Assembly (NCBI GenBank): GCA_046758065.1
Contig: JBHHZM010000032.1
Span: 1-26,419 of the forward strand
Origin: JBHHZM01 sp046758065
GTDB taxonomy: Bacteria > Pseudomonadota > Alphaproteobacteria > JAAXGF01
Direction: 5' to 3'
Length of the DNA stretch: 26,419 bases
In this document: piece by piece, positions 15,839 to 23,905 of the stretch
Numbering within the stretch: position 1 is the first letter of the stretch
Layout of the letters: each line of letters opens with the position of its first letter
Made by a program: the position numbers and the translations under genes
The notes under the pieces: generated by a model
Database searches by the model: none
What the model was told of the DNA's origin: nothing
Seen by the model: the letters and a program-made list of their open reading frames with translations, nothing else

Positions 15839-15914
15839 CCGTCATTCCGGCCGGAGCGAAGCGCCGAGCCGGAATCCACGAGCCGCCGGACCCCCGCTTT
15901 CGCGGGGGTGACGG
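15839..15914. repeat. REP/MITE-like palindromic repeat unit
   Basis: A 76-base unit is bounded by CCGTCA (15839-15844) and TGACGG (15909-15914) in inverted orientation. Inside are two hairpins: ATTCCGGC/GCCGGAAT (15844-15851 and 15868-15875) and ACCCCCGC-TTTC-GCGGGGGT (15890-15909). Units of this kind (GTCATTCC ... GCGGGGGTGACG) are dispersed in many alphaproteobacterial genomes. Only one copy is in this window. An outer 8-bp inverted repeat CTAGTGCA/TGCACTAG (15796-15803 and 15943-15950) encloses it. Confidence 0.7.
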
Positions 15915-16171
15915 ATGGGACTGAACCATCAGTATGCGCCGCTGCACTAGGCACTAGAGAGTCTGTTTTGAAGGTTGAATACAAAACACGGGGCGAACCG
16001 CCCCTGACGGCCGCGCCACGATATCGGCGCCCGACGGGGCGCGCCTCGCGACCTCCCGGCAAGGGGCGCCCGTCGCCGGGTTCACGGACGCGTGAAGTTT
16101 TCGCTTGATTCGCGACGGGCTTGCGCCTTTGATTTCCGATCAATGAAGGAGCGCGGCTTGGCGTTGCGGAA

Positions 16172-16194
16172 GGCGTTTCCGCATGCGAAACGCC
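16172..16194 (+). promoter_or_regulatory. 23-base palindrome in the choX upstream region
   Basis: Perfect 8-bp arms GGCGTTTC (16172-16179) and GAAACGCC (16187-16194) flank C plus the palindrome GCATGC. With the single extra C removed the whole block is symmetric. It lies 55 bases before the choX ATG. It could be a dimeric repressor operator or a leader hairpin. About 30 bases upstream is TTGAT-TTCCG-ATCAA (16129-16143), loosely like the BetI operator. Confidence 0.45.
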
Positions 16195-16248
16195 GCGCAT
16201 GGTCGGCTGGCTCGATCGGCCGGCGAAAACCGCAGGGAGGTAATATTC

Positions 16249-17205
16249 ATGGTCAAGCTGTTCACCCGTCTTTCCGTTGCTCTTGCGATCTCTTTGCTGA
16301 CGTTCGCGGGCACGGCGCACGCGGCGGGCGATCCGCCGTCGTGTCAGAAGGTGCGGTTCTCGGATGTCGGCTGGAGCTGCATTACCGCGACCACGGCGAT
16401 CGCTTCGTCGGTCCTCGAAGGGCTGGGCTACAAGCCGCAGGCGACGGTGCTGTCGGTGCCGGTGACGTTCGAGAGTCTCAAGAACAAGGACCTCGACGCG
16501 TTTCTCGGGCTCTGGCTGCCGACGCAGGAATCCTACATCAAGCCCTATCTCGACGACGGCACCATCGAGATCGTTGCGACCAATCTGACCGGCGCCAAGT
16601 ACACGATGGCCGTGCCCAAGTATGTTTACGACGCCGGCGTCAAGTCCTTCGGCGACCTCGCCAAACACAAGGACAAGTTCGGCGGCAAGTTCTACGGCAT
16701 CGAGCCGGGCAACGACGGCAACAAGCTGATCCAGGACATGATCGACGCCAACGCCTTCGGCCTCAAGGGCTGGGAGCTCGTCGAATCGAGCGAGCAGGGC
16801 ATGCTTTCGCAGGTCGCCCGCGCGGTGCGCAACAAGGACTGGATCGTCTTCCTCGGCTGGGAGCCGCATCCCATGAACCGCAAGTTCGACATGGCCTATC
16901 TCGGCGGCGGCGACGACTGGTTCGGGCCCAATTTCGGCGGCGCCACGGTCTATTCGCTGGCCAGGACCGGCTATGCCAACGCGTGCCCCAACGCCGGGAA
17001 ACTGATCGCCAACCTCACGTTCTCGCTCGACATGGAGAACGAGATGATGGGCTATATGCTCGACGACGGCCTCGAGCCAGAGGCCGCGGCGGTGAAGCTG
17101 ATCAAGGCGCACCCGGACGTACTCTCGAAGTGGCTCGACGGCGTGAGCACCATCGACGGCGGCGACGCCATGGCCGCGGTCAAGGCCCGTCTCGGCGTCA
17201 ACTGA
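16249..17205 (+). CDS. choX: choline ABC transporter substrate-binding protein ChoX
   Basis: This is a 318-residue periplasmic binding protein for choline. The signal peptide is residues 1-26 (cut near AHAA). The aromatic box and partners known from Sinorhizobium ChoX are visible: Trp42 and Asp39 in FSDVGWSC, Trp89 in LGLWLPTQE, Tyr118 in GAKYTMAVP, Asn155 in GNDGNK and Trp204 in LGWEPHPMN. Together they enclose the quaternary ammonium of choline, so the assignment is stronger than the general glycine-betaine family label. ATG 16249 has AGGGAGG eight bases upstream; the frame extends 22 codons further 5' without a site. It is the first gene of the choXWV operon; choW begins 87 bases after its stop, and a GC-rich stem (GGCCCGGCAGCGCCGCCGGGCC) lies between them. 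Confidence 0.96.
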   Translation: MVKLFTRLSVALAISLLTFAGTAHAAGDPPSCQKVRFSDVGWSCITATTAIASSVLEGLGYKPQATVLSVPVTFESLKNKDLDAFLGLWLPTQESYIKPYLDDGTIEIVATNLTGAKYTMAVPKYVYDAGVKSFGDLAKHKDKFGGKFYGIEPGNDGNKLIQDMIDANAFGLKGWELVESSEQGMLSQVARAVRNKDWIVFLGWEPHPMNRKFDMAYLGGGDDWFGPNFGGATVYSLARTGYANACPNAGKLIANLTFSLDMENEMMGYMLDDGLEPEAAAVKLIKAHPDVLSKWLDGVSTIDGGDAMAAVKARLGVN

Positions 17206-17291
17206 GCCGGGACGTACGGAACCGGCCCGGCAGCGCCGCCGGGCCGGCGCCGTTTCGCATTTGTAATCCGAATTGAAAGCGCGAGGACGCC

Positions 17292-18164
17292 ATGGACGCG
17301 TCGCTGCCTTCGTTTCTCACCGAGAAGATCCCGCTGGGTCTCTGGGTCAAGGATTTCGTCGGTTTCGTCACCGACAATTTCTACGACCAGCTCAGGCTGT
17401 TCTCCGACGGCCTCGGCTTCGTCATCGACGGTCTTGTCACGATGCTCCAGGCGGTCCCGCCGCTCGTGCTCATCGCGCTCGTCTGCGCCCTCGGCTTCTG
17501 GCTGCACCGAAGCTGGAAGCTCGTCGTCGGCATCGCCGGCGGGCTTCTCCTGGTGCTCAACCTCGGTTACTGGGATCGGACGATCGAGACCATCGCGCTG
17601 GTGCTCTCGGCCACGATGATCTCGATCCTGTTCGGCGTCCCCCTCGGGATCGCCGCGGCGCGCCGGCGCTGGCTCTATACCGTGCTCAGGCCGATTCTCG
17701 ACCTGATGCAGACGATCCCCACTTTCGTCTACCTCATCCCGACGCTGATCTTCTTCGGTCTCGGCATGGTGCCCGGCCTGATCTCGACGGTGATCTTCGC
17801 CATTCCCGCGCCGATCCGGCTCACCTACCTCGGCATTTCGGGCGTGCCCAGGCAGTTGATCGAGGCGGGCGAGGCCTTCGGCTCGACCCGGCTTCAGCTT
17901 CTCGTCAAGGTCGAGCTGCCGCACGCCATGCCCACGATCATGGCGGGCATCACCCAGTGCATCATGCTGTCGCTGTCGATGGTGGTGATCGCCGCGCTGG
18001 TCGGCGCCAAGGGCCTCGGCGAGCCGGTGGTGCGCGCGCTCAACACCATCAACATCGCCAAGGGCTTCGAGGCCGGGTTGTCGATCGTCATCATCGCCAT
18101 CCTGCTCGACCGCATCCTCCGGCATCGCCAGGCGCCGGGCGCCGGGGGCGGCGAGGGCCGCTAG
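17292..18164 (+). CDS. choW: choline ABC transporter permease ChoW
   Basis: This is a 290-residue inner-membrane permease of the ProW/OpuAB type. About six to seven hydrophobic segments lie between residues 45 and 285, and the ABC-coupling (EAA) loop is visible as LIEAGEAFGSTRLQLLVKVELPHA (about residues 192-215), ending with the typical LPHAMPTI. Start ATG 17292 has GAGGA about six bases upstream. It is the second gene of choXWV; its stop at 18164 is two bases before the choV start, so translation is coupled. The family imports choline or related quaternary amines; specificity comes from ChoX. Confidence 0.95.
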   Translation: MDASLPSFLTEKIPLGLWVKDFVGFVTDNFYDQLRLFSDGLGFVIDGLVTMLQAVPPLVLIALVCALGFWLHRSWKLVVGIAGGLLLVLNLGYWDRTIETIALVLSATMISILFGVPLGIAAARRRWLYTVLRPILDLMQTIPTFVYLIPTLIFFGLGMVPGLISTVIFAIPAPIRLTYLGISGVPRQLIEAGEAFGSTRLQLLVKVELPHAMPTIMAGITQCIMLSLSMVVIAALVGAKGLGEPVVRALNTINIAKGFEAGLSIVIIAILLDRILRHRQAPGAGGGEGR

Positions 18165-18166
18165 CC

Positions 18167-19447
18167 ATGGCGGTCGTCACCTTCGACAGGGTCGACGTGG
18201 TCTTCGGTCCCGACTCGGCGAAAGCGCTCGCGCTGCTCGACCGGGGCGAAAACAAGGACGAAATCTACGCCGGGACCGACATCGTCGTCGGCGTCGCCGC
18301 GGCCTCGCTTGCCGTCGACGAGGGCGAGATTTTCGTGCTCATGGGCCTCTCGGGCTCGGGCAAGTCGACGCTCCTGCGCTGCGTCAACGGCCTCAACAAG
18401 GTGACGCGCGGACGCGTGCTGGTGCGCGACGACGGCACCGATATCGACATCGCCGCCTGCGACGCGGCGACGCTCAGGCAGCTGCGCATGAACCGCATCT
18501 CGATGGTGTTCCAGCAGTTCGCGCTGATGCCCTGGCGCACGGTGCGCGACAACGTCGCCTATGGGCTCGAGGTCCGCGGGATGTCGAAGGCCGAGCGCTA
18601 CCGCAAGGTCGAGGAGGTGCTCGAACTCGTGCGGCTCGACCAGTGGATCGACAAGTATCCGCACGAGCTCTCCGGCGGCATGCAGCAGCGCGTCGGTCTC
18701 GCCCGCGCCTTCGCCACCGATGCCGAGATCCTGCTCATGGACGAGCCCTTCTCGGCGCTCGATCCCCTGATCCGCGAACACCTGCAGGACGAACTCCTCG
18801 AGTTCCAGCGTCGCTTGCAGAAGACCATCCTGTTCGTCAGTCACGATCTCGACGAGGCGCTCAAGATCGGCACCCGCATCGCCATCATGGAATCGGGACG
18901 GATCGTTCAGACCGGCCGGCCCGAGGAAATCATCACCCGGCCCGCCACCGGCTACGTTCGGCAGTTCGTCGCCAACGTGAACCCGCTCAACGTGCTGCGC
19001 GCGGCGACGCTGATGCGTCCGGCCGAGAGCCTTGCGCACGAAACCGGCGGCGCCGTCCGGCTCGACGACGCCGGGGCCTGCCGCCTGCAGATCGACGGCG
19101 AGGGACGACCGGTCGCCTGCCGGCTCGACGGTGGCGAGGGGCGGCTCGTCGCGTGCGGGGACGCGCCCGCCGCCGGCGCGCCCGCCGCCGGCGCGCCCGG
19201 GGAACGGGTCCTCGTCGTTGGCGGGCTCGACACGCCGATGCGCGTCGCCATCGAGATCTGCCACCGCTTCGGCCGGCCGATGCCGATCCTCGACGCCGAG
19301 GGACGGCTCGCCGGCGTGATTGGCGTCGCCGAGCTGATGGCCGGCATGCTGCGTCGCCAGCAGGCCATGCCCGAGGTCGGCGGTGCCGATGATGCCGGCG
19401 AGGAACCCGACGGCGGACCCGCAGCGCGTGACGCGGCAATTACATAG
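18167..19447 (+). CDS. choV: choline ABC transporter ATP-binding protein ChoV, with C-terminal CBS-like extension
   Basis: This is a 426-residue ATPase of the ProV/OpuAA class. Walker A GLSGSGKS (60-67), Q-loop FQQFALMPWR, signature LSGGMQQR (168-175), Walker B ILLMDEP (188-194) and the H-loop His226 are all present. The N-terminal VFGPDSAKALALLDRGENKDEI is typical of the ProV/ChoV group. After about residue 275 a less conserved extension carries a CBS-like segment (about 347-397) and an acidic tail. The linker (about 333-345) is an APAAG repeat coded by a 15-bp tandem DNA repeat. ATG 18167 follows the choW stop by two bases. A solute-binding protein gene follows after nine bases. Confidence 0.95.
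   Translation: MAVVTFDRVDVVFGPDSAKALALLDRGENKDEIYAGTDIVVGVAAASLAVDEGEIFVLMGLSGSGKSTLLRCVNGLNKVTRGRVLVRDDGTDIDIAACDAATLRQLRMNRISMVFQQFALMPWRTVRDNVAYGLEVRGMSKAERYRKVEEVLELVRLDQWIDKYPHELSGGMQQRVGLARAFATDAEILLMDEPFSALDPLIREHLQDELLEFQRRLQKTILFVSHDLDEALKIGTRIAIMESGRIVQTGRPEEIITRPATGYVRQFVANVNPLNVLRAATLMRPAESLAHETGGAVRLDDAGACRLQIDGEGRPVACRLDGGEGRLVACGDAPAAGAPAAGAPGERVLVVGGLDTPMRVAIEICHRFGRPMPILDAEGRLAGVIGVAELMAGMLRRQQAMPEVGGADDAGEEPDGGPAARDAAIT
19162..19200 (+). repeat. 15-bp tandem repeat inside choV
   Basis: The unit CGCGCCCGCCGCCGG occurs at 19162-19176 and 19177-19191, followed by a partial copy to 19200. It codes for Ala-Pro-Ala-Ala-Gly repeats in the linker of ChoV. The unit length is a multiple of three, so copy-number change would alter linker length without breaking the frame. 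Confidence 0.85.
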
Positions 19448-19456
19448 AGGTGCGAA

Positions 19457-20287
19457 ATGGCATGGAAGTGCAAAGTCCCCGGCGTGGTCCCGTTACTCGC
19501 CGCGCTAATCCTTGTTGTCGCGCCGGCGTGGGCGCATTCGACCGGCGGCGTCGTTCACTCATACGGCAACAGCGCCCTGGGCACGGTCGTTCTCGGCCTC
19601 GGGCGCAGCGGTACACCTTTCGCCTTCGTTCGCGACGGCGCGCCGCGGGGGTTCGAACTCGATCTCGCCCGTGCGGTCGCCCGCGAGATGAACATCAAGC
19701 TCGAGGTCCGCTGGCTCGCGCGCGATGCGCTGCTGCCCGCACTCGCGGCGGGGGAGATCGACCTCGTCAACGTCGGCGCGCTGGCCGGCGATGCGCCCGA
19801 AAGCGTCGACGTCGTGCCCTACCTCGAAATCGGCCAACACGTCGTCGTACGGCGCGACAATCCCTTCGCGATTCACGGTCCCGGCGATCTGAGCGGCACC
19901 ATGGTGGTCGCCACCCAGGACAGCCCGGGCGAGGCGTATGCCCGCGAGCTCGCAAGCTGGGTCGGCGAAAGCGACAAGGCGCCGCTCGACGTCCATACCA
20001 TGCCGATGGCGCAGTACACGCCGACCGCTGTGCTCTTCAGCCACGCCTCGGCCTATTTCGCCCCGACCGCGGCGGTCGCGCTCCAGGCCGCCGATCCCGA
20101 GCCGTTGGTCAAGCCGGTTCCCGGGCTGTTCAAGGCGACCGGACGGCTCGGTTTCGGCTTCGCGGTCGAACACGTGGAACTCAAGCGCGACCTCAGGCTC
20201 GCGCTCGCCCAGGTCGTGGTCAAGGGCGTCTATCGCGAGCTGCTCGCGCGCTACCACATCCCCGAGGACTGTTCGCCTTTCCGCTGA
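19457..20287 (+). CDS. family-3 extracellular solute-binding protein, fourth gene of the cho operon
   Basis: This is a 276-residue periplasmic protein with a signal peptide (residues 1-27, cut after AWA) and a family-3 solute-binding domain: GTPFAFVRDGAPRGFELDLARAVAREM, then LAAGEIDLVNVGAL. Normal members that bind amino acids have an arginine in a T-x-E-R segment before the second conserved PY; here that segment reads GDAPESVDVVPY, with no arginine. The ligand is thus unlikely to be an ordinary alpha-amino acid. The gene starts nine bases after choV on the same strand, so it should be made with the choline transporter, and it may bind a quaternary-amine relative or act as a sensor. GAGG lies just upstream of ATG 19457. 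It converges with meaB, 15 bases away. Confidence 0.86.
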   Translation: MAWKCKVPGVVPLLAALILVVAPAWAHSTGGVVHSYGNSALGTVVLGLGRSGTPFAFVRDGAPRGFELDLARAVAREMNIKLEVRWLARDALLPALAAGEIDLVNVGALAGDAPESVDVVPYLEIGQHVVVRRDNPFAIHGPGDLSGTMVVATQDSPGEAYARELASWVGESDKAPLDVHTMPMAQYTPTAVLFSHASAYFAPTAAVALQAADPEPLVKPVPGLFKATGRLGFGFAVEHVELKRDLRLALAQVVVKGVYRELLARYHIPEDCSPFR

Positions 20288-20302
20288 CGACCGGAGCGCG
20301 GC

Positions 20303-21256
20303 TCAGCGCTTCTCACGGGCGATCAGCGTCAGCGCCCGCTTGGTCGCTTCCGGCAGGTCGATCTCGCCGCGTGCGAGCGCGTCGCACAGGGCTGCGAAAC
20401 CCGCGTCGTCGAGGGCGTCGAGGGCGTCGCGCACCCGTTCGGCGGCGGTCGCGGCAATCAGCCGCCGGGCGCGCTCGCGCGGGCTTTCTCGCCGGGTGTC
20501 CGCCGCCGGGGCGCGGGCGACCGCCTCGACCGCCTCGGCGAGTTCGGCAACGCCTTCGCCCGTGGTTGCCACGGTGCGCAGGACACGCGCTCCGCTGCCG
20601 GGCGCGACGAGGCGTTCGAGCCGGCGCGCGGCGCGTGCGGCGTGCGGCTGATCCGACTTGTTGAGCACCAGAATGTCGGCGATTTCGAGGATCCCCGCCT
20701 TGAGCGCCTGCACGTCGTCGCCGAGCCCGGGCGCGATGACCACCAGCCTGACCCGGGCGAGCCCGGCGATCTCGATCTCGGACTGCCCCGTGCCGACGGT
20801 CTCGACGATCACCACGTCGTTGCCGGCGGCGTCCATCACATCGACGACGCGGGCGGCGTTGCGCGCCAGCCCGCCGAGGTGGCCGCGGGCGGCGAGGCTG
20901 CGCACGAAGACGTGCTCGTCGGCGGCGTGCTCGGTCATTCGGATGCGGTCGCCGAGAAGCGCCCCGCCGCTCACCGGGCTCGACGGATCGACGGCGACGA
21001 CGCCGACGCGCCGGCCCTGCCGTCTGAGCGCGCCGATATAAGCCCCGGTCAGCGTCGACTTGCCGGTTCCCGGCGCCCCGGTGACACCGACCACGAGCGC
21101 CCGGCCGAGCCGCGGCCGGATGGCGGCGAGCACCTCGCGCGCTTCGGCGCCGTCGTTCTCGACCGCGGTGATGGCGCGCGCCAGCGCCGCCCGCTCGCCG
21201 GCCAGCAGGCGCGCCAGCCAGCGGCGGGCGGGTTCGCGATCCTTGATTTTGGTCAC
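20303..21256 (-). CDS. meaB: MeaB-family GTPase (methylmalonyl-CoA mutase chaperone)
   Basis: This is a 317-residue G3E GTPase of the MeaB/ArgK family. MeaB loads and protects adenosylcobalamin in methylmalonyl-CoA mutase. Visible motifs are the P-loop VTGAPGTGKST (about 58-68), VDPSSPVSGGALLGDRIRM (the MeaB-specific switch region), VETVGTGQSE and the guanine-specifying NKSD. The start is GTG 21254-21256 with no strong ribosome site. The mutase itself is not in this window. The gene follows rpoH on the same strand after 51 bases, so the two may be co-transcribed, an arrangement without an obvious functional reason. Confidence 0.93.
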   Translation of the reverse strand: MTKIKDREPARRWLARLLAGERAALARAITAVENDGAEAREVLAAIRPRLGRALVVGVTGAPGTGKSTLTGAYIGALRRQGRRVGVVAVDPSSPVSGGALLGDRIRMTEHAADEHVFVRSLAARGHLGGLARNAARVVDVMDAAGNDVVIVETVGTGQSEIEIAGLARVRLVVIAPGLGDDVQALKAGILEIADILVLNKSDQPHAARAARRLERLVAPGSGARVLRTVATTGEGVAELAEAVEAVARAPAADTRRESPRERARRLIAATAAERVRDALDALDDAGFAALCDALARGEIDLPEATKRALTLIAREKR

Positions 21257-21307
21257 GCCGCCGGAGCCCGCACGCGTCGGGCGGCGAGGTTCGCCGCGAC
21301 CGCGCGC

Positions 21308-22246
21308 CTAAGGCGCACTCACCGCCCCGCGGCCCGCCTTTTTTCCCTGGTGGGCGAGCAGTTTGTCGTGGTCCATCATGCCGGCGGCGACCGCCGATTT
21401 GAGCATCGACGCCTGCACCTTCTCGAAGGCGCGCACCTCGATCTGGCGCACCCGCTCGCGCGAAATGTCATAGACCTTGCTGAGTTCTTCGAGCGTCAGG
21501 GGCGGATCGCTCAGGCAGCGCTCGGTGAAGATATGGCGTTCGCGCTCGTTGAGGTCGTCGAGCGCCTGCTCGAGCAGCTCGCGGCGCTTCGCCAGTTCGT
21601 CGGCCTCGATCAGCGCCGTCTCCTGATCGGTTTCATCGCCAACCAGCCGGTCCTGCCATTCGGCGTCGCCCTCGGTCTGCATGGGCGTGTTGAGCGAATG
21701 GTCGGGGCCGGCGAGGCGGCGGTTCATCTGCACCACCTCGTCCTCGGACACGTCGAGGCGGTCGGCGATTTCCTTCACCGCTTCGGGCGGCAGATCGCCA
21801 TTGTCGAGCGCCTTGATGCGACCCTTGAGCTGGCGCAGGTTGAAGAACAGCTTCTTCTGCGCCGCCGTGGTGCCGATCTTGACCAGCGACCACGAGCGCA
21901 GGATGTATTCCTGGATCGAGGCGCGGATCCACCACATGGCGTAGGTCGAAAGCCGGAATCCGCGCTCGGGATCGAAGCGCTTGACCGCCTTCATCAGCCC
22001 GACGTTGCCTTCGGAAATGACGTCCTCGAGCGGCAGGCCGTAGCCGCGGTACCCGAGCGCGATCTTGGCCACCAGGCGCAAATGGCTGGTGACCAGGCGG
22101 CGCGCCGCGTCGGCGTCCTCGTGGGCGCGCCAGCGCTTGGCCAGCATGTACTCCTCGTCCGGGTCGAGTATGGGGTACTTCTGCACCTCGGCGAGATAGG
22201 CCGAAAGGCCCAGGTCGCGTGACGGGACCGGGAGTTTTGCCGACAT
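21308..22246 (-). CDS. rpoH: heat-shock RNA polymerase sigma factor RpoH (sigma-32)
   Basis: This is a 312-residue sigma factor that directs RNA polymerase to heat-shock promoters. Region 2 has the conserved SEGNVGLMKAVKRFDPERGFRLSTYAMWWIR; the RpoH box that distinguishes it from RpoD is QKKLFFNLR (residues 130-138). Region 4 carries LTLEELSKVYDISRERVRQIEVRAFEK as the helix-turn-helix. The length fits alphaproteobacterial RpoH. ATG 22246 has only a weak GAAAG upstream, so initiation may depend on leader structure, as known for some rpoH mRNAs. The hsp20 gene in this window has a matching promoter. It diverges from the mannose-1-phosphate guanylyltransferase gene over 175 bases. Confidence 0.96.
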   Translation of the reverse strand: MSAKLPVPSRDLGLSAYLAEVQKYPILDPDEEYMLAKRWRAHEDADAARRLVTSHLRLVAKIALGYRGYGLPLEDVISEGNVGLMKAVKRFDPERGFRLSTYAMWWIRASIQEYILRSWSLVKIGTTAAQKKLFFNLRQLKGRIKALDNGDLPPEAVKEIADRLDVSEDEVVQMNRRLAGPDHSLNTPMQTEGDAEWQDRLVGDETDQETALIEADELAKRRELLEQALDDLNERERHIFTERCLSDPPLTLEELSKVYDISRERVRQIEVRAFEKVQASMLKSAVAAGMMDHDKLLAHQGKKAGRGAVSAP

Positions 22247-22279
22247 GCGTCGTCTTTCGTGCGAGTTCGCGGAAGCTGG

Positions 22280-22308
22280 GATATAAGGAGTCTGAACCCG
22301 ATCTACAA
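22280..22308 (-). promoter_or_regulatory. weak sigma-70-like promoter candidate for rpoH
   Basis: On the minus strand TTGTAG (22308-22303) and TATATC (22285-22280) are separated by 17 bases. Each matches the consensus only in part (three and four of six). Transcription would start near 22273, giving a leader of about 27 bases. No sigma-32-type promoter was found in this gap. Confidence 0.3.
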
Positions 22309-22421
22309 CCTTGGCAACGGCTTTCAGGGCGCGGCGGCGGGGTCATGCGGTCCGGGGTAAACCCGGCGCTAACCATATTGCCTTTCAATCGCTCCATCGC
22401 GCAGCGCTCAAGCGAGGTCTC

Positions 22422-23849
22422 ATGGCTACTCTGGTTCCCGTTCTTCTCGCCGGCGGCGTGGGCTCGCGGTTGTGGCCGACCAGCCGCGAAATCTACCCCA
22501 AGCAGCTCCTCGATCTCACCGGCGACGGCTCGCTGCTGCAACAGGCGGCGCGCCGCGCGCTCGCCGCGACACCGGCCGGGCAGGTCGTCACGGTGACCAC
22601 CGAAGGCCAGTACTTCCTGGTGCTCGACCAGCTTCGCGACGTTGACGAGGGGTTGTGCCGGCACGTGATCGCCGAACCCGTCGGCCGCAACACCGCCGCC
22701 GCGGTAGCGCTCGCCGCCGTCTACGCCGCCGAACGTTTCGACCACGCGACGCTGTGGATCGCCCCGGCCGACCACGTCATCCGCGATCCGAAGGCCATGG
22801 CTGCCGCGGTGGCGCGCGCCCGGCGCGCGGCGGACGACGGCCGGCTCGTCACTTTCGGCATCACGCCCGACGAGCCCGACCCGAACTTCGGCTATATCCG
22901 CCGGGGCGCCGCCCTCGACGGGCTCGACGGCGCCTTCGCGGTCGAGAGTTTCATCGAGAAGCCGGCGCGCGCCGAGGCCGAGCGGCTGCTTGCCGCCGGC
23001 GACTGCCTGTGGAACAGCGGCATGTTCGTGTTCGCGGCCGAAACGCTCCTGGCCGAGCTCGAACGCACCGCGCCCGAGGTGATCGAGGGCGTGCGCGCGG
23101 CGCTCGCCGGGGCCAAGGCCGACGACGGCCCGTTCCGCCTGCCCGCCGAGACCTACGGCGCGGTGCCGGCGCTGCCCATCGACAAGGCGGTGATGGAGCG
23201 TTCGGGCGCGGTCGCCGTGGTGCCGGTCGAGGTCGGCTGGTCCGACGTCGGCTCGTGGCAGCGCCTGTGGGAAGTTTCCGAGAAAGACGCCGAGGGCAAC
23301 GCCGTCCAGGGCGACGCCATGCTCGAAAACACCCGCGATACGCTGGTGCGCGCCGATCGCCGCCTCGTCGCCTGCGCCGGCGTCGCCAATCTGGTGGTGG
23401 TCGAAACCGCCGACGCGGTGCTGGTTGCCGACCGGCGCGACGCCGCCGGCGTCAAGGCCATCGTCGAGCGCCTCAAGCGCGAGGATCGCGCCGAAGCCGC
23501 GGCGCATCTCACCGAGCGCCGTCCCTGGGGCTCGTTCTCGGTACTGCTCGAAGGCCCGCGCTTCAAGATGAAGGAGATCACCGTCAGGCCGGGAGCGCGG
23601 CTGTCGTTGCAGATGCACCATCACCGCAGCGAACACTGGGTGGTCATCGCCGGCACCGCGAAGATCACCTGCGGCGAGGAAGAGCGGCTGTTGTCCGAGA
23701 ACGAATCGAGCTACATCCCGATCGGCGTCAAGCACCGCCTCGAAAATCCCGGGGTGGTGCCGCTGCACATCGTCGAGGTGCAGTGCGGCGCCTACGTCGG
23801 CGAGGACGACATCGTCCGCTTCGAGGACGTTTACGGCCGCAGCGGGTAA
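22422..23849 (+). CDS. mannose-1-phosphate guanylyltransferase / mannose-6-phosphate isomerase
   Basis: This is a 475-residue bifunctional enzyme (ManC/CpsB/AlgA type) making GDP-mannose for polysaccharides. The N-terminal nucleotidyltransferase has LAGGVGSRLWPTSR...YPKQ (about 10-28), IAPADH, the sugar-binding SFIEKP and LWNSGMFVF. The C-terminal cupin isomerase (about 345-470) has RPWGSF, the metal site LQMHHHRSEHW and NESSYIPIGVKHRLENPG. ATG 22422 has GAGGT five bases upstream; the frame is open for 37 codons further 5' without conserved sequence. It stands alone between rpoH and a tRNA gene, so the polysaccharide it serves is not evident; capsule, exopolysaccharide or GDP-fucose are all possible. 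Confidence 0.95.
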   Translation: MATLVPVLLAGGVGSRLWPTSREIYPKQLLDLTGDGSLLQQAARRALAATPAGQVVTVTTEGQYFLVLDQLRDVDEGLCRHVIAEPVGRNTAAAVALAAVYAAERFDHATLWIAPADHVIRDPKAMAAAVARARRAADDGRLVTFGITPDEPDPNFGYIRRGAALDGLDGAFAVESFIEKPARAEAERLLAAGDCLWNSGMFVFAAETLLAELERTAPEVIEGVRAALAGAKADDGPFRLPAETYGAVPALPIDKAVMERSGAVAVVPVEVGWSDVGSWQRLWEVSEKDAEGNAVQGDAMLENTRDTLVRADRRLVACAGVANLVVVETADAVLVADRRDAAGVKAIVERLKREDRAEAAAHLTERRPWGSFSVLLEGPRFKMKEITVRPGARLSLQMHHHRSEHWVVIAGTAKITCGEEERLLSENESSYIPIGVKHRLENPGVVPLHIVEVQCGAYVGEDDIVRFEDVYGRSG

Positions 23850-23905
23850 GGCGCGGCGGCGCTTGCCCTGCGCCGGCGGTTGGCGCAAGATCGCGCGCGC
23901 AACGC

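Larger units (their letters stand above)
15758..16248. other. noncoding divergent region between the glycosylase and cho genes
   Basis: These 491 bases have no supported gene. They hold the REP-like repeat at 15839-15914, a small stem GGGGCG/CGCCCC near 15990-16005, an inverted repeat TTGAT-TTCCG-ATCAA (16129-16143) and a near-perfect 23-base palindrome (16172-16194). A long minus-strand frame across this region and into choX is a shadow. Promoters for both flanking genes must lie here, but I see no convincing hexamer pair. Confidence 0.7.

Noticed and set aside
15796..17112. 438-residue minus-strand frame across the noncoding region and choX
   Set aside because: It runs through the REP-like repeat and opposite choX, and has no recognisable domain or ribosome site.
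21633..23888. 751-residue minus-strand frame opposite the guanylyltransferase and overlapping rpoH
   Set aside because: The 3' part is rpoH in another frame and the rest mirrors the guanylyltransferase gene; no domain is visible.
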